A DNA stretch of 64,000 nucleotides from an uncultured Erythrobacter sp. (lineage in GTDB: Bacteria > Pseudomonadota > Alphaproteobacteria > Sphingomonadales > Sphingomonadaceae). Positions 37,975 through 48,259 of this stretch are shown here, one piece after another (within the stretch, counting starts at the first letter, position 1; each line of letters begins with the position of its first letter). Position numbers and translations under genes: made by a program. The notes under the pieces were generated by a model, which was not told where the DNA came from, did not search any database, and saw nothing but the letters and a program-made list of their open reading frames with translations. Location of the stretch: positions 1 to 64,000 of the forward strand of contig CAJXJR010000014.1 in NCBI GenBank assembly GCA_913055155.1, read 5' to 3'.

Positions 37975-38403
37975 ATGAGCGAACAGCCGGACCGCGAGGA
38001 AGTGCGCCGCCGCGTGCGCGAGCGGACCGGAAAGCCGCCGCTGCCCGCTCCCGGAGAACCGCCTCCAGCCAACCTGCTGCTGGCAGACCTGGTGACCCGC
38101 ATCGGCACCTACTGGCTGCGCGACGGGGTGGAAAAGGCCTTCCTGAAGCAGCGGTACGATGCCGATACGGCGCACGAACTGGTCAACAACCGCTCGGCAA
38201 TACGCAAGCTGACCGCCATCGGCCTGGCCAAGGTCGCGACCAAATCGGTGCCCGGCGCGATTATCGTAAGCACCGGCGTGCTGGGCAAGGTGCTGTTCGA
38301 CCACTCGAAAGCGCGGCGAAAGAAGCAGGCGGCCAAGGCTGCGCGGCTGACGGACCAGCTGGAGAACAGCCCGGCTGACGAAAGCGAGACTACCCGGACT
38401 TGA
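37975..38403 (+). CDS. hypothetical protein, conserved-looking
   Basis: 142 residues, unrecognised. A highly charged N-terminus REEVRRRVRERTGKPPLP precedes a helical central part ADLVTRIGTYWLRDGVEKAF and a possible amphipathic segment SVPGAIIVSTGVLGKVLF, with a basic tail ARRKKQAAKAARL. There is no signal peptide. It sits 26 bp after sspB and 33 bp before gmk, so likely co-transcribed. Confidence 0.75.
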   Translation: MSEQPDREEVRRRVRERTGKPPLPAPGEPPPANLLLADLVTRIGTYWLRDGVEKAFLKQRYDADTAHELVNNRSAIRKLTAIGLAKVATKSVPGAIIVSTGVLGKVLFDHSKARRKKQAAKAARLTDQLENSPADESETTRT

Positions 38404-38436
38404 TCCGGCAGCCGGGCGCGCGCAATAGCGTGGCCC

Positions 38437-39072
38437 ATGTTCGAATCCTTCAACCTGCCCCGCCGCGGCCTGATGTTCATCCTCTCCTCCCCCTCCGGTG
38501 CGGGGAAGACCACCATCGCGCGCAAGCTGCTGGCGGTGGAGGACAACCTCTCGATGTCCATCTCGGTCACCACCCGCCCGATGCGCGAAGGCGAGATCGA
38601 AGGGCGCGACTACTTCTTCAGGACGCGCGAGGAATATGATGCGATGGTGGCCGACGAGGCTTTCCTGGAATGGGCCGAAGTATTCGGCAACTGCTACGGC
38701 ACGCCGCGCGCCCAGATCGTGGCCGGGCTGGAGAAAGGCACCGATTTCCTGTTCGATGTCGACTGGCAAGGCGCCCAGCAGCTGTCGCAGCGGGCGCGCG
38801 AGGACGTCGTCTCGGTGTTCCTGCTGCCGCCGTCGATGGAGGAACTGGAACACCGCCTGCGCAGCCGGGCGACGGACGACGAAAGCGTGATCACAGCTCG
38901 CATGGCGCGTGCCGGGGACGAGATCAGCCACTGGGACGCGTATGACTACGTGGTGATAAACCACGACCTGGAGGACTGCTTCAACAAGGTCCGCACGGTG
39001 CTGCATGCCGAACGGCTGAAGCGCTCGCGCCAGACCGGGCTGATCGAGTTCACCCGCGACCTGAAGGCCTAG
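38437..39072 (+). CDS. gmk: guanylate kinase
   Basis: 211 residues. P-loop SSPSGAGKTTIARKLL, GMP-binding SVTTRPMREGEIEGRDYFF, and FDVDWQGAQQL. Phosphorylates GMP to GDP. Its stop is 7 bp from the convergent autotransporter stop. Confidence 0.98.
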   Translation: MFESFNLPRRGLMFILSSPSGAGKTTIARKLLAVEDNLSMSISVTTRPMREGEIEGRDYFFRTREEYDAMVADEAFLEWAEVFGNCYGTPRAQIVAGLEKGTDFLFDVDWQGAQQLSQRAREDVVSVFLLPPSMEELEHRLRSRATDDESVITARMARAGDEISHWDAYDYVVINHDLEDCFNKVRTVLHAERLKRSRQTGLIEFTRDLKA

Positions 39073-39079
39073 AAGCCGG

Positions 39080-41443
39080 TTAGAACCGCCGCGACCAGCG
39101 GATCGCCGCACCCATGTCGTCCGGCGCATCGGCATAGTGCCCCGGCTGTCGGCGCAGGTACAGGCTCGCGCCGGCGCTGCCGCCCCACAGCACACCCGTC
39201 CACGCCAGTTCACTCGACAGCTCGCGCCCTGCCGGAGCCAGCGAGAGCCTGTGCACGCCGTAAGTGGGCGTGAGCGTTTCGTAACTGAAATCCACCGGCA
39301 GGTTTAGGTTGAGCCCGCCAGAAGCCACCCGCAGCGGCTGCGACACGCGCAGCGCCAGCCGATCATTGTCGGCAAGCACGGCAGAGCGCTGCAGATCCAC
39401 CGACCAGGCATTGCTCGAGAGGCGTGACCCGTCCGCCAGCAGCGGCGCGCTGCGCAGTCGGGTGAAGCCCTGGCGATAGGCCGCGCCCAACCGCCACAGG
39501 TCAGCAAAACGCCAGCCAATGTCGGCATCGAGGAACAGCGTGTCGCTGCCAGCCAGCCCGAACCCTTCGTGGAAGCGCGCGCCCAGCACGGTGCGGTCTT
39601 CCATCGCCCAGGTCACGCCCAGGGCAGTGTCGAGCGCGCCGAAGCGGCGATCCAGCGACACGCCCAGGCTGGCGAGGTCTTCCTCCACCCGCCGGCCACG
39701 CATTTCCGCCTCGCGCCGCTGGCTGGCAGCGGTGATGGTGGAGCCGGTCTGCGCGCTCAACGTCAGGCCCCAGGCACCCAACTGGCGGCGCAGGGCAATG
39801 GCGCTGTCGGTCTGCTGCAACATGCCGGCATCGCCGCCTGGGCTGGCCGCGATCATGAAGGCAGGCCGCTCGCGCTGCTGCAATCCTGCCACCAGTCCAT
39901 CTGCCGACTGGCGATAGGCGAAGCCCAGCTGCATGCCCGGCGCCAGCTGCGTGACGACGCGTGCAGCCAGCACGCGGGCCTGCTCGGCATCCTCGGTCTG
40001 CAGCCGCAGCATTTTCGCGCGAGGCGGCTGGCGGCCGGTGGCATCGATGGAGAAGGCCACGCTGGCCTTGCCGGAGCTTGCCGAGACATGGCGTGCGCCC
40101 TGCCCCAGGGCTCCGTGCAACCGCTCGGACACTTCTGCCCCGCGTAGGGTGCCTGCAAGGTTGGTGGAAAAGGCCCGCCTGTAGCGATCGGTTACCAGCG
40201 TCGGCAGCGAAGCCGTGGTGAAGGCATCGCCCATCGCGGGCGAAGCGATCGCGCTGCTGTCACCCAGCGCCATGGCCGTTGTCTCGCCCGCCAGTTGGGT
40301 GGTGCCGATCGGCTGGAAGGCGGCGGCGATGTTCAGGATGCCCTGGCCGTAGATGCCGTCAGGCCCCGGTTCGCCCGCGTCCCAGGCGCTGGCCAGCAGG
40401 ATCTCGGCGATCTCGGTGCCCGTCAGGTGCGGGAAAGCCTGCGCCAGCAGTGCGGCCGCCCCGGTCACCTGCGGCGCGGCAAAGCTGGTGCCCGAAAAAA
40501 GGTAGGCGAAGCCCTCGTCGTCAACGAAGATCTCGCCGTTCTCGTAGACACAGCAGATCGTTTCCCCCCGCGCGGCGATATAGAAGGCGGTGTTGGCCCC
40601 CGCGCGATTGCTGAAATCGGAAATATCGTAGTTCTCGTCGACTGAGCCGACCACGATCACGCCGCCATTGCCGGCGGTTCCCATCATCTCGGCAAAGTCG
40701 CTCAGTTCGCTGCGACCGTTGTTGCCGGCCGCCACCACGACCAGCACGCCGGCGTTCACGGCATTCCCGATCGCGGTGGCAAGCACCGGCGCAATGCCGC
40801 CCGGTCCCCCCAGGGAGATGTTGATGACGCGCGCATCGTTGGCGACGGCATAGTCGACCGAATCGGCAATGGCTGTGTCGACGAAAGCGCAATCGCTATT
40901 GGGGTTCGTGGGGTCGTCGCCCGCGCAACTACCTGGCTCGTCCGCGCGGATGGCAAGGACGGTGGCGTCCCAGGCCATGCCCAGGATGCCGGTATCGTCG
41001 CGCGCCGCTGCCGCTACCAGCGATACCAGGGTGCCATGGTCATCCGACCCTTCAAGGTCGCGAGTGCCATAGATATCGATGGAATCGGGTGACAGGCGAC
41101 CTGCGAATTCGGGGCTGTCGGGATCGATGCCGGTGTCGATCACCGCGATGCTGACCCCGGTGCCGACAAAGCCATCGGCCCAGGCGCTGGCGGCATTGTG
41201 CTGGCCGGGCCCGTCGGAACGGCGGAATTCGACGGTGTCGAACTGGCTCGGCGTGTCGACGACCGGGAAGCCGGAGGTCGGCGTGGGTGTAGGCGTCGGT
41301 GTCGGAGTGGGAGTAGGTGTCGGCGTCGGCGTGACGGGCGGCGGAGTGACCACCGGTGGCGGCGTGCTTCCTCCTCCGCAAGCTGCAAGCATCGCCATGC
41401 CGGCGGCCATGCCTGCAAAATGCCAGCTCTTGCGGCCGCTCAT
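39080..41443 (-). CDS. subtilisin-like (S8) autotransporter serine protease with lipobox
   Basis: About 787 residues from [22 protein letters not shown]; upstream ATG 41557 is less likely. The lipoprotein-type signal (LAAC) is followed by a long Pro-Thr repeat, then the S8 domain with Asp 103 (AVIDTGID), His 136 (DDHGTLVS) and Ser 320 (SGTSFAAP). The C-terminal ~270 residues are alternating beta strands ending RWSRRF with terminal Phe, as in autotransporter barrels. Lipid-anchored S8 autotransporters such as NalP and SphB1 process other surface proteins, a plausible role here. Confidence 0.88.
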   Translation of the reverse strand: MSGRKSWHFAGMAAGMAMLAACGGGSTPPPVVTPPPVTPTPTPTPTPTPTPTPTPTSGFPVVDTPSQFDTVEFRRSDGPGQHNAASAWADGFVGTGVSIAVIDTGIDPDSPEFAGRLSPDSIDIYGTRDLEGSDDHGTLVSLVAAAARDDTGILGMAWDATVLAIRADEPGSCAGDDPTNPNSDCAFVDTAIADSVDYAVANDARVINISLGGPGGIAPVLATAIGNAVNAGVLVVVAAGNNGRSELSDFAEMMGTAGNGGVIVVGSVDENYDISDFSNRAGANTAFYIAARGETICCVYENGEIFVDDEGFAYLFSGTSFAAPQVTGAAALLAQAFPHLTGTEIAEILLASAWDAGEPGPDGIYGQGILNIAAAFQPIGTTQLAGETTAMALGDSSAIASPAMGDAFTTASLPTLVTDRYRRAFSTNLAGTLRGAEVSERLHGALGQGARHVSASSGKASVAFSIDATGRQPPRAKMLRLQTEDAEQARVLAARVVTQLAPGMQLGFAYRQSADGLVAGLQQRERPAFMIAASPGGDAGMLQQTDSAIALRRQLGAWGLTLSAQTGSTITAASQRREAEMRGRRVEEDLASLGVSLDRRFGALDTALGVTWAMEDRTVLGARFHEGFGLAGSDTLFLDADIGWRFADLWRLGAAYRQGFTRLRSAPLLADGSRLSSNAWSVDLQRSAVLADNDRLALRVSQPLRVASGGLNLNLPVDFSYETLTPTYGVHRLSLAPAGRELSSELAWTGVLWGGSAGASLYLRRQPGHYADAPDDMGAAIRWSRRF

Positions 41444-41626
41444 TGCCCGGTTCGATCCCACATCATGTCCTTGTTCGGCGACAGCTTCCTTTCGGCCATG
41501 CCGCAACCTGCCCTGAACGCCGGGCCCTGTCCAATGGCTTGCGATCAGCCGATCCACGCTTGTGCCCGCCGCGGCAACGGGCTAGCCGAGCTGGCGAACA
41601 AGACACCACGCAGGGAGCCTCTATCC

Positions 41627-42466
41627 ATGTCCGCCGAACTTATCGCCACCATCGAACAGGCCTGGGAAAACCGTGCCGATGTCACGCCCGCCAGCGGCGA
41701 TGTGCGCGGGCCCGTGGAAGAGGCGCTGCAGATGCTCGACGCAGGTGAAGCGCGCGTGGCAGAGCCCGACGGCAATGGCGGCTGGCAGGTGAACCAGTGG
41801 CTGAAGAAGGCCGTGCTGCTGTCCTTCCGCCTGAACGATAACCGGGTGATGCAGGGCGGCTCTGCCGGGACCGATGCCTGGGACAAGGTGCCCAGCAAGT
41901 TTGCCGGCTGGGGAGAAGCCCGCTTCCAGGAAGCCGGTTTCCGCGTGGTGCCCGGCGCCATCGTGCGGCGCGGCAGCTTTATCGGCAGGAACACCGTGCT
42001 TATGCCCAGCTTCGTCAATATCGGCGCCTATGTCGACGAGGGCACCATGGTGGATACCTGGGCGACCGTCGGTTCATGCGCCCAGATCGGCAAGAACGTG
42101 CACATTTCGGGCGGCGCCGGCATTGGCGGCGTGCTGGAGCCGCTGCAGGCCGGCCCGGTGGTGATCGAGGACAACTGCTTCATCGGCGCCCGCGCCGAAG
42201 TGGCCGAGGGCGTGCGCGTGGGCGAAGGCGCGGTGCTGTCCATGGGCGTCTACCTTGGCGCCTCCACCAAGATCGTGAACCGCGAAACCGGCGAAGTGCA
42301 TCGCGGCGAAGTGCCGCCCTACGCGGTGGTCGTGCCCGGCGCCCTGCCCGGCAAGCCGCTGCCCGACGGCACGCCCGGCCCCAGCCTCTATTGCGCGGTG
42401 ATCGTGAAGACGGTGGACGCGCAGACCCGCGCCAAGACCGGTATCAACGAACTGCTGCGCGACTGA
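41627..42466 (+). CDS. dapD: tetrahydrodipicolinate N-succinyltransferase
   Basis: 279 residues from [18 protein letters not shown]. Left-handed beta-helix of hexapeptide repeats: [58 protein letters not shown]. Succinyl-CoA-dependent step of lysine/diaminopimelate synthesis. Start chosen because it begins the family N-terminus; RBS AGGGAG upstream. Confidence 0.98.
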   Translation: MSAELIATIEQAWENRADVTPASGDVRGPVEEALQMLDAGEARVAEPDGNGGWQVNQWLKKAVLLSFRLNDNRVMQGGSAGTDAWDKVPSKFAGWGEARFQEAGFRVVPGAIVRRGSFIGRNTVLMPSFVNIGAYVDEGTMVDTWATVGSCAQIGKNVHISGGAGIGGVLEPLQAGPVVIEDNCFIGARAEVAEGVRVGEGAVLSMGVYLGASTKIVNRETGEVHRGEVPPYAVVVPGALPGKPLPDGTPGPSLYCAVIVKTVDAQTRAKTGINELLRD

Positions 42467-42583
42467 TCCGCCCCTGATGGCCGGATACATGCTTTGGTCT
42501 GCCCTCGCGGGCCGAAGCGGAACTCTTGCACTTCGCAGTCGTAGACCGCACAAGAAGGCTGCAAGCGAAAAAAGGGCTCTAGC

Positions 42584-42781
42584 ATGAGTGAAGAAAAGAA
42601 CGGCCAGATCCACATCGATGAGCAAGATGCCGCTGCCGGCTCCAAGCCGGGCGTGGTGCGCTGGGTGCTGCTGATCAGCCTGCTGTCCGCCATCCTCATC
42701 ATGTCGATCATCTGGATTTCCGGCGCGATCATGGAAGATGACAGCGAGGAAGCGGCGCCGCCCGAATATATCGCCGAATAG
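42584..42781 (+). CDS. small single-helix membrane protein
   Basis: 65 residues, unrecognised. One strong membrane helix VLLISLLSAILIMSIIWISGA flanked by acidic ends (HIDEQDAAAG; MEDDSEEAAPPEYIAE). Probably N-in. It precedes the DUF3008 gene by 20 bp. Confidence 0.75.
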   Translation: MSEEKNGQIHIDEQDAAAGSKPGVVRWVLLISLLSAILIMSIIWISGAIMEDDSEEAAPPEYIAE

Positions 42782-42801
42782 GACGAAGAAGGAGCAAGCC
42801 C

Positions 42802-42993
42802 ATGCCTGCAAAGTCGAAAGCCCAGCAAAAGGCTGCCGGCGCGGCGCTGTCCGCCAAGCGGGGCGAGACGAAGGTTTCCGAACTGCAAGGCGCGGCGAAA
42901 CAGATGTACGATTCCATGAGCGAGGACGAACTGGAGGATTTCGCCTCCACCGACCGCGAAGGGCTGCCCGACAAGATCGAGGGGGATGACTGA
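42802..42993 (+). CDS. DUF3008-family small protein
   Basis: 63 residues beginning MPAKSKAQQKAAGAALSAKR, the hallmark of DUF3008, then KQMYDSMSEDELEDFAS and GLPDKIE. Very hydrophilic and helical; function unknown. RBS GAAGGAG. Overlaps the next gene by eight bases. Confidence 0.92.
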   Translation: MPAKSKAQQKAAGAALSAKRGETKVSELQGAAKQMYDSMSEDELEDFASTDREGLPDKIEGDD

Positions 42994-43408
42994 CCCCTTA
43001 GGCCTGTCGCGGTTCTTGGACGCACAGGCTGCCAGTTACGACCAGGCACTTGCCGAACTGCGCGCAGGCGACAAGCGCAGCCACTGGATGTGGTTCGTGT
43101 TTCCGCAGGTGGAGGGACTGGGCCACAGCCCCACCGCGCAGTTCTATGCCATCAGCGGGCGAGAAGAAGCACGCGCCTACCTCGCCCACGACGTGCTGGG
43201 CGCGCGGCTGCTGGAATGCACGCAGGCGATGCTGAAGCACGCTGGAGTACTGACTCCGCTGGACATTCTCGGCCCGGTCGACGCGCTGAAGTTTCGCAGC
43301 AGCATGACGCTGTTCGAGGCAGTGGCGGACGACCCGGCGCCCTTTTCCGCCGCGCTGGACCGGATGTGCGACGGCGAGCGCGACCGGGCAACGCTAGAGC
43401 GGCTCTAG
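42986..43408 (+). CDS. DUF1810-family protein
   Basis: 140 residues: [19 protein letters not shown], then [20 protein letters not shown] and [19 protein letters not shown], all typical of DUF1810. Cytoplasmic, function unknown. It overlaps the DUF3008 stop and its own stop overlaps the convergent dipeptidase stop by four bases. Confidence 0.93.
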   Translation: MTDPLGLSRFLDAQAASYDQALAELRAGDKRSHWMWFVFPQVEGLGHSPTAQFYAISGREEARAYLAHDVLGARLLECTQAMLKHAGVLTPLDILGPVDALKFRSSMTLFEAVADDPAPFSAALDRMCDGERDRATLERL

Positions 43409-44661
43409 CCCACCGGGTATTCGATCGGCGGCTCGTCCGCATGGGCAGCGGCATAGGCCTCTGCCGCCCGCAGCACGCGCAACATGTTGCGATAGGCGAT
43501 CTTTTCCAGGTCTTCCTGAGAGTACCCGCGCCGCGCCAGTTCGGTGAACAGCGCCGGGTAACCGGTCACATCCTCCATCCCCACGGGGCCGCTGGCCATG
43601 CCGTCATAATCGCCGCCGATGCCGATGTGGTCGATACCTGCCACGTCGCGGATATGATCGATGTGGTCGGCATAGTCGACAATCGTCGCCTCGGGTGTCG
43701 GATTGGCCGCATCCCATTCCTCCATCCCGGCGGTGACCAGGTCGGGGCGACCCTGCCACCAGGCCTCCAGCCGCGCCCGCTCCGCCTGCCGGGCAGCATA
43801 CCAGATACGCTGCGCCTCGCTCAGGTAACCGGGCAGGCCCACGGCCATCACGATGCCGCCGTTTTCCGGCAGGCGGGCCAGCACGTCGTCGGGCACGTTG
43901 CGCGCATGGCCGTTGACGGCAGTCGCACCCGAATGGCTGAAAATCACCGGCGCGCCGACCACGTCCAGCGCATCGTGCATGGTGGTGGGTGCCACGTGAC
44001 TGAGGTCCACCAGCATGCCGAGGCGCGCCATCGCGCGCACCACCAGCACGCCGAACTCGGTGAGGCCATCATGCTCGGGATCGTCCGTGGCGCTATCGGC
44101 CCAGGGCGTATTGCGGCTGTGGGTGATGGTCATGTAACGCGCGCCCAGGTCGTACATCTGGCGCAGCACGCCGAGGCTGGAGCCGATCGAATGGCCGCCC
44201 TCCATGCCCAGCAGCGAGGCGATGCGCCCTTCGGCCACGGCAGCTTCGACATCGTCGGCGGTCAGCGCCAGCGCCAGGTCTTCCGGATAGGCCGCGATCA
44301 GCCGCTTCGCGACATCGATCTGTTCGATCGTCGCCTGCACCGCTTCGGGCTCTTCCAGCGCAGCGGAGACATAGACCGACCACCACTGCGCCCCCACCAT
44401 GCCTCGGCGCAAGCGGGCCAGGTCGGTGTGCATCTGGCCGGGTGTCCAGTCGTCACCCTCCAGCGTGTCGTGGAAATCGAAATCGGCCAGCACGTTGCCG
44501 TATTGCCCGCGCAGGCGGCCGGGCACGTCGTTGTGCCCGTCCCACACCGGCGCCGCTTCCAGCGCGGCGCGGGCCACGTCTTCGGGCGCGTCCTGGGCGA
44601 TGGCGGGGGTGGCAAAGGCGGCGGTGGCCAGCAGGGTGGCCGCGAGGATGGTCCTTGTCAT
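43405..44661 (-). CDS. membrane dipeptidase (peptidase family M19)
   Basis: 418 residues from [23 protein letters not shown], a clear Sec signal. Binuclear zinc site of renal-dipeptidase-like enzymes: [10 protein letters not shown], the bridging Glu in [11 protein letters not shown], His in LVDLSHVAP and in [10 protein letters not shown], and Asp in GIGGDYDGM. Periplasmic dipeptide hydrolysis. Divergent from the cupin gene with 49 bp between. Confidence 0.94.
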   Translation of the reverse strand: MTRTILAATLLATAAFATPAIAQDAPEDVARAALEAAPVWDGHNDVPGRLRGQYGNVLADFDFHDTLEGDDWTPGQMHTDLARLRRGMVGAQWWSVYVSAALEEPEAVQATIEQIDVAKRLIAAYPEDLALALTADDVEAAVAEGRIASLLGMEGGHSIGSSLGVLRQMYDLGARYMTITHSRNTPWADSATDDPEHDGLTEFGVLVVRAMARLGMLVDLSHVAPTTMHDALDVVGAPVIFSHSGATAVNGHARNVPDDVLARLPENGGIVMAVGLPGYLSEAQRIWYAARQAERARLEAWWQGRPDLVTAGMEEWDAANPTPEATIVDYADHIDHIRDVAGIDHIGIGGDYDGMASGPVGMEDVTGYPALFTELARRGYSQEDLEKIAYRNMLRVLRAAEAYAAAHADEPPIEYPVG

Positions 44662-44710
44662 GGGCGCGACTATGCGCTTTTCCCGCAGGCAGGCAAGCGC
44701 AGGAGCAATT

Positions 44711-45157
44711 ATGACCACGGCGAAGGACCTGATCGCAAAACTGGGGCTGGAGCCGCATCCCGAAGGCGGCTGGTTCCGAGAGACGTGGCGCGCCGATGCG
44801 CCCGAAAGCGAACGCGCCAGCGCCACGGCGATCCATTTCCTGCTTGAAAGCGGGCAAAGCTCGCACTGGCACAAGGTCGACGCGACCGAGATCTGGCTGT
44901 GGCACGCGGGCAACCCGCTGGAACTGGCGCTGGCCGATCCCACCGGCGCGCACCGGGCCGAAGTGCGGCTGGGGCCGGACATTGCAGGCGGCGACAAGGT
45001 GCAGCAGGTGATCCGCCCCGACGAATGGCAAGCCGCGCGTCCGCTGCCCGGAGAACACGACTACACGCTGGTCTCCTGCATTGTCTCGCCCGCCTTCGAG
45101 TTTGCCGGCTTCACCCTCGCCCCGCCGGGCTGGCAGCCGGGTGACGACCTGCCATGA
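44711..45157 (+). CDS. DUF985-family cupin protein
   Basis: 148 residues. [17 protein letters not shown] at the start and [18 protein letters not shown] in the cupin barrel identify the YML079W/DUF985 type; the His/Glu cluster may bind metal. The end [14 protein letters not shown] is characteristic. Function unknown. Ten bases precede the next gene. Confidence 0.92.
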   Translation: MTTAKDLIAKLGLEPHPEGGWFRETWRADAPESERASATAIHFLLESGQSSHWHKVDATEIWLWHAGNPLELALADPTGAHRAEVRLGPDIAGGDKVQQVIRPDEWQAARPLPGEHDYTLVSCIVSPAFEFAGFTLAPPGWQPGDDLP

Positions 45158-45167
45158 GGGTCGGGCC

Positions 45168-45569
45168 ATGATCCGCGCCGGACTGACTTACCTGCTGGCG
45201 GCGTTCTACGCCTTTGCCGGATACCGCCACCTGGTGGGCCCCGAACCGTTCCTGTCGATCACGCCGGGCTGGGTGCCCTTTCCCGAAGCGGTGATCGCGT
45301 GGACGGGCGTGGCCGAGATTGCGGGTGCTGTTGCCCTTGCCCAACCGTTCTCGCCCAGGCTGCGCCAGGCCGGCGGGATCGGCCTCGCACTCTATGCGCT
45401 GTGCGTCTGGCCGGCGAATATCAATCACATGGCTATGGACATGGCGCGCCCCGATGGCGGCTGGGGCATGGCCTACCACGTCCCGCGCATGGCAGCGCAG
45501 CCGTTGATCATCTGGCTGGCGCTATGGTGCGGGCAGGTAATCGACTGGCCGTTCAACCGGCGCAGCTGA
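45168..45569 (+). CDS. DoxX-like small integral membrane protein
   Basis: 133 residues with four predicted helices: LTYLLAAFYAFAGYRHL, AVIAWTGVAEIAGAVALA, AGGIGLALYALCVWPANIN, and MAAQPLIIWLALWCGQVI. The GxxH-type N-terminal segment (AGYRHL) and E in the second helix are typical of DoxX/SURF4-like proteins. Function unknown; likely in an operon with the cupin gene. Confidence 0.8.
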   Translation: MIRAGLTYLLAAFYAFAGYRHLVGPEPFLSITPGWVPFPEAVIAWTGVAEIAGAVALAQPFSPRLRQAGGIGLALYALCVWPANINHMAMDMARPDGGWGMAYHVPRMAAQPLIIWLALWCGQVIDWPFNRRS

Positions 45570-45600
45570 CCACCCACCCCCACGATGCTTCTGGGCGACC

Positions 45601-46869
45601 CTACTGGGCAGGTTCGGCCTCGACCGAATAGTTGATGGCAGCGTTGCGGGTCTTCTGGAAATCCTCGACGCTCATGCCCTTCATCGCGGCGTAGACATCG
45701 ATGTTGCCCAGCCCCACGACGGGCGCCAACTTCTCCAGGTTGAAGAAGATCACGCCGTAATGGATCATGCCGATCCAATCGAGGTCGCGGATCATGGTCT
45801 TCTCTTCCTCGGTCAGCGCGTATTCCTCGGCCAGCGCCTCGAAATCGGTCTTGAACCCCTCGCGGAAATCCGGCTCCACGATCGAGTGGAGGAAATTGTT
45901 GATCCGCCAGGCCTTGGCGCTGCGGGTCACGGTGAAGGGATAGGTGCCCTCCAGCCCCAGCGCGGGCGCCACGTCGGCATAGATGCGCTCGGCATATTCC
46001 TCTTTCGTTTCCGGCGAGGGGTCGGGCTCTGCATCCTCGAACACCATGCTCGCGATGCTGGTCATCGAAGGCAGGAAGAAGCTGCGGTGCAGTTCGTTGA
46101 CCTTGGGGGCCAGCGCGCCGCGCATCAGCATCCACATCACGATCTCGGCGCCTTCCATGCCGCCCAGCTTCACCAGTTCGCCCACCGGGATATCGATCAG
46201 GCTTTCGGGATCGTGGGCCAGGCGGTCCATGAATTCGTGGTCCCACTCGACATTGTTGAAGCCGCAGCGTTCGCCATGCACCTGGTGCGACAGGCCGCCG
46301 GTGCCGGCGATGGCCACCTTGATATCGGCGGGATAGTTCTGGATCGCGCGGCGCAAGCTGCGGCCGAAGTTCCAGAACCGCCGGGCCTTGGGGATCGGCA
46401 GTTCCAGCACGCCGCACTGCAGCGGCACGATCCGGCACGGCCAGCCTTCCTCGTCGCTGTGCGGCAGCAGCACGGAAAGCGGCGAGAAGGCGCCGTGGTC
46501 CAGCCCCATGCCCTGCCAGTAAGACAGGTCGAAATCATCTGCCACCATGCCGAAGGCAAGGTGTTCGGCCAGCTGCGGATCGCCCTTGATCGGCGGGATC
46601 TTGCGCGGGCCGCCGCCTTCGTCGGCCGCGGCATATTCCTCGCCGATGCCGATGGCAAAGTGCGAATAGTGCCGCATCCAGAACGAGGTCATGTGATCGT
46701 TGTAGACGTAGATGATGACGTCCGGCTTGGTCTCTGCCAGCCACTTCTTGACCGGTTCGAACCCTTCGAAGATCGGCTTCCAGACAGGGTCGTCCTGTTT
46801 CCCCGCGTCCTGCGCGAAAGCGATGGTGGGGGTGTGCGATACGGCGAAACCGCCGACAAGCTGTGCCAT
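45601..46869 (-). CDS. LigB-LigA fusion extradiol dioxygenase (gallate dioxygenase-type), paralogue 1
   Basis: 422 residues: an N-terminal LigB-type catalytic domain (1 to about 285) and a C-terminal LigA-like domain (about 310-415: RINNFLHSIVEP, MIRDLDWIGMIHYGVIFFNL). This single-chain layout and length match DesB/GalA gallate dioxygenases rather than the two-subunit LigAB. Class II extradiol features: His 12 (SHTPTIAF), His 59 (YNDHMTSF), LDHGAFSPL, His 195 (GGLSHQVHG), and a Glu in GGMEGAEIVMW. It would open gallate or a related catechol acid with O2. Close paralogue at 48260. Candidate operator upstream. Confidence 0.88.
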   Translation of the reverse strand: MAQLVGGFAVSHTPTIAFAQDAGKQDDPVWKPIFEGFEPVKKWLAETKPDVIIYVYNDHMTSFWMRHYSHFAIGIGEEYAAADEGGGPRKIPPIKGDPQLAEHLAFGMVADDFDLSYWQGMGLDHGAFSPLSVLLPHSDEEGWPCRIVPLQCGVLELPIPKARRFWNFGRSLRRAIQNYPADIKVAIAGTGGLSHQVHGERCGFNNVEWDHEFMDRLAHDPESLIDIPVGELVKLGGMEGAEIVMWMLMRGALAPKVNELHRSFFLPSMTSIASMVFEDAEPDPSPETKEEYAERIYADVAPALGLEGTYPFTVTRSAKAWRINNFLHSIVEPDFREGFKTDFEALAEEYALTEEEKTMIRDLDWIGMIHYGVIFFNLEKLAPVVGLGNIDVYAAMKGMSVEDFQKTRNAAINYSVEAEPAQ

Positions 46870-46932
46870 GACTTCTCTCCCGATGGAGCCGCCGCAAGCG
46901 ACTCTGGCATGCGTTTGTGAAGTCTTGGCTAT

Positions 46933-46949
46933 TGTAAGTAGTGCTTACA
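46933..46949. promoter_or_regulatory. operator-like palindrome upstream of dioxygenase 1
   Basis: TGTAAGTAGTGCTTACA: perfect 6-bp arms with 5-bp centre, 63 bp upstream of the dioxygenase 1 start, in the divergent spacer shared with the cytochrome c' gene. Its arm contains ATTGTA/TACAAT-like -10 material for the minus strand, so a bound repressor could block that promoter. Confidence 0.5.
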
Positions 46950-46974
46950 GTCTTTGCGCTGCGTCAATCGCGCT

Positions 46975-47002
46975 TTGACACGCTGCAACTTGCGTTTAGT
47001 CT
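46975..47002 (+). promoter_or_regulatory. putative sigma-70 promoter for the cytochrome genes
   Basis: TTGACA (46975-46980), 16-bp spacer, TAGTCT (46997-47002), 33 bp before the cytochrome c' start. The -35 is a consensus match. Confidence 0.5.
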
Positions 47003-47035
47003 CTCTCCCCGAAAGCAATCAGGAAGGATCACGCC

Positions 47036-47551
47036 ATGAATTCGAAACGTCCCGTCGCCACGGCAATTGTCACCCTGGCAGCAGCAGGCCTGCTGGCCGC
47101 CTGTGACAACACCGCCGACGAGGCGGCAGTCGAAGGTGAGGGCGCCGATGCGGTGGCCACGGGAGATGCCGAAGTGATCGAGGCGCGGCAGGACAATTTC
47201 GAGGAGATCGGCGATTCCTTCAAGGCGATCCGCGACCAGATGGAAAGCGGTGAACCGGATTTCGCGGTGATCCAACCCGCTGCGGAAACGATCCAGGCCG
47301 ATGCCGCCAAGATCATGGAATTCTTCCCCGTGGGCACCAGCATCGAATCGGGCGCCGATACCGAAGCCCTGCCGATCATCTGGGAACAGCCGGAGGAATT
47401 CGCCTCCGCGCATGACCGGCTTGTCGCCGCCGCCGACGGGCTGGTGGCCGCTGCGCAGACGGGCGACCCCGCCGCCATGGGGCCGGCCATCGGCGAACTG
47501 GGCAATTCGTGCAAGAACTGCCACGACACCTTTCGACTCGACGACGAGTAA
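47036..47551 (+). CDS. cytochrome c'-like (class II) lipoprotein
   Basis: 171 residues. Lipoprotein signal ending LLAAC, acidic linker, then a four-helix-bundle-like domain beginning RQDNFEEIGDSFKAIRDQ and ending with the heme motif CKNCHDTFR at the extreme C-terminus, as in cytochromes c'/c556. Electron carrier or gas-binding protein anchored to a membrane in the periplasm. Followed 26 bp later by cytochrome b561. Confidence 0.9.
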   Translation: MNSKRPVATAIVTLAAAGLLAACDNTADEAAVEGEGADAVATGDAEVIEARQDNFEEIGDSFKAIRDQMESGEPDFAVIQPAAETIQADAAKIMEFFPVGTSIESGADTEALPIIWEQPEEFASAHDRLVAAADGLVAAAQTGDPAAMGPAIGELGNSCKNCHDTFRLDDE

Positions 47552-47577
47552 TCGCGCTGCGCCGGGGCGTGTGAGCC

Positions 47578-48243
47578 ATGACCACGAATGACAAGGCAAG
47601 GCGGGTCTGGGACCTGCCCGTGCGCATTTGCCACTGGAGCTTCGTGCTGCTGCTGCCCGCCCTGTGGTGGACGGCAGAGAACAGCGAGATGGGCTGGCAC
47701 AAGCGGCTGGGCCTGCTGCTGCTGGCGCTGCTGGTGTTCCGCATTGCGTGGGGCTTCGTCGGCAGCTCCACCGCGCGTTTCGCATCCTTCGTGAAGGGGC
47801 CGGGCGCAGTGCTCGCCTATTTCCGCGGCACCACATCGCACGCAGGCCCCGGCCACAACCCGGCCGGGGGCTGGAGCGTCGTTGCGCTGCTGCTGGCCAT
47901 GGCGGTGCAGGTGACCACCGGCCTTTTTGCAGGCGACCCTTATGACGGATCCACCGGGCCGCTGAACGACCTGGTGCGCACCATGACGGCAGACACGCTG
48001 ACCGAAGTGCACGAATTCACCTTCAACGTGATCCTCGCGCTGGTGGCGCTGCACCTGCTGGCGGTGATCTATTACTCTGCGGTGAAGCGCGACCGGATCG
48101 TGCCGGCGATGGTCACCGGGTCCCGTTTGTTGCCTGCCGGCGTAACGGGGATGGAACCCGTGCCCGCATGGCGCGCCTTTGCCTGCCTCGCCGTGGGCGC
48201 GGCGCTATCGCTGTGGGTGGCGAACGGCGCGCCGCCGCTCTAG
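47578..48243 (+). CDS. cytochrome b561-type membrane protein
   Basis: 221 residues. RVWDLPVRICHWSFVLLLPAL gives the first heme-ligand His; WHKRLGLLLLALLVFRIAWG, VVALLLAMAVQVTTGLFAG, and VHEFTFNVILALVALHLLAV complete the diheme four-helix core, with an extra C-terminal helix. Inner-membrane quinol/cytochrome electron transfer, presumably with the adjacent c'-type lipoprotein. It converges on the second dioxygenase gene. Confidence 0.9.
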   Translation: MTTNDKARRVWDLPVRICHWSFVLLLPALWWTAENSEMGWHKRLGLLLLALLVFRIAWGFVGSSTARFASFVKGPGAVLAYFRGTTSHAGPGHNPAGGWSVVALLLAMAVQVTTGLFAGDPYDGSTGPLNDLVRTMTADTLTEVHEFTFNVILALVALHLLAVIYYSAVKRDRIVPAMVTGSRLLPAGVTGMEPVPAWRAFACLAVGAALSLWVANGAPPL

Positions 48244-48259
48244 GCGGCGCGCCAGTCCG

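Noticed and set aside
43090..44847. 585-codon plus-strand frame opposite the dipeptidase
   Set aside because: The M19 dipeptidase motifs are on the minus strand, and the plus frame overlaps the real DUF1810 gene out of phase.
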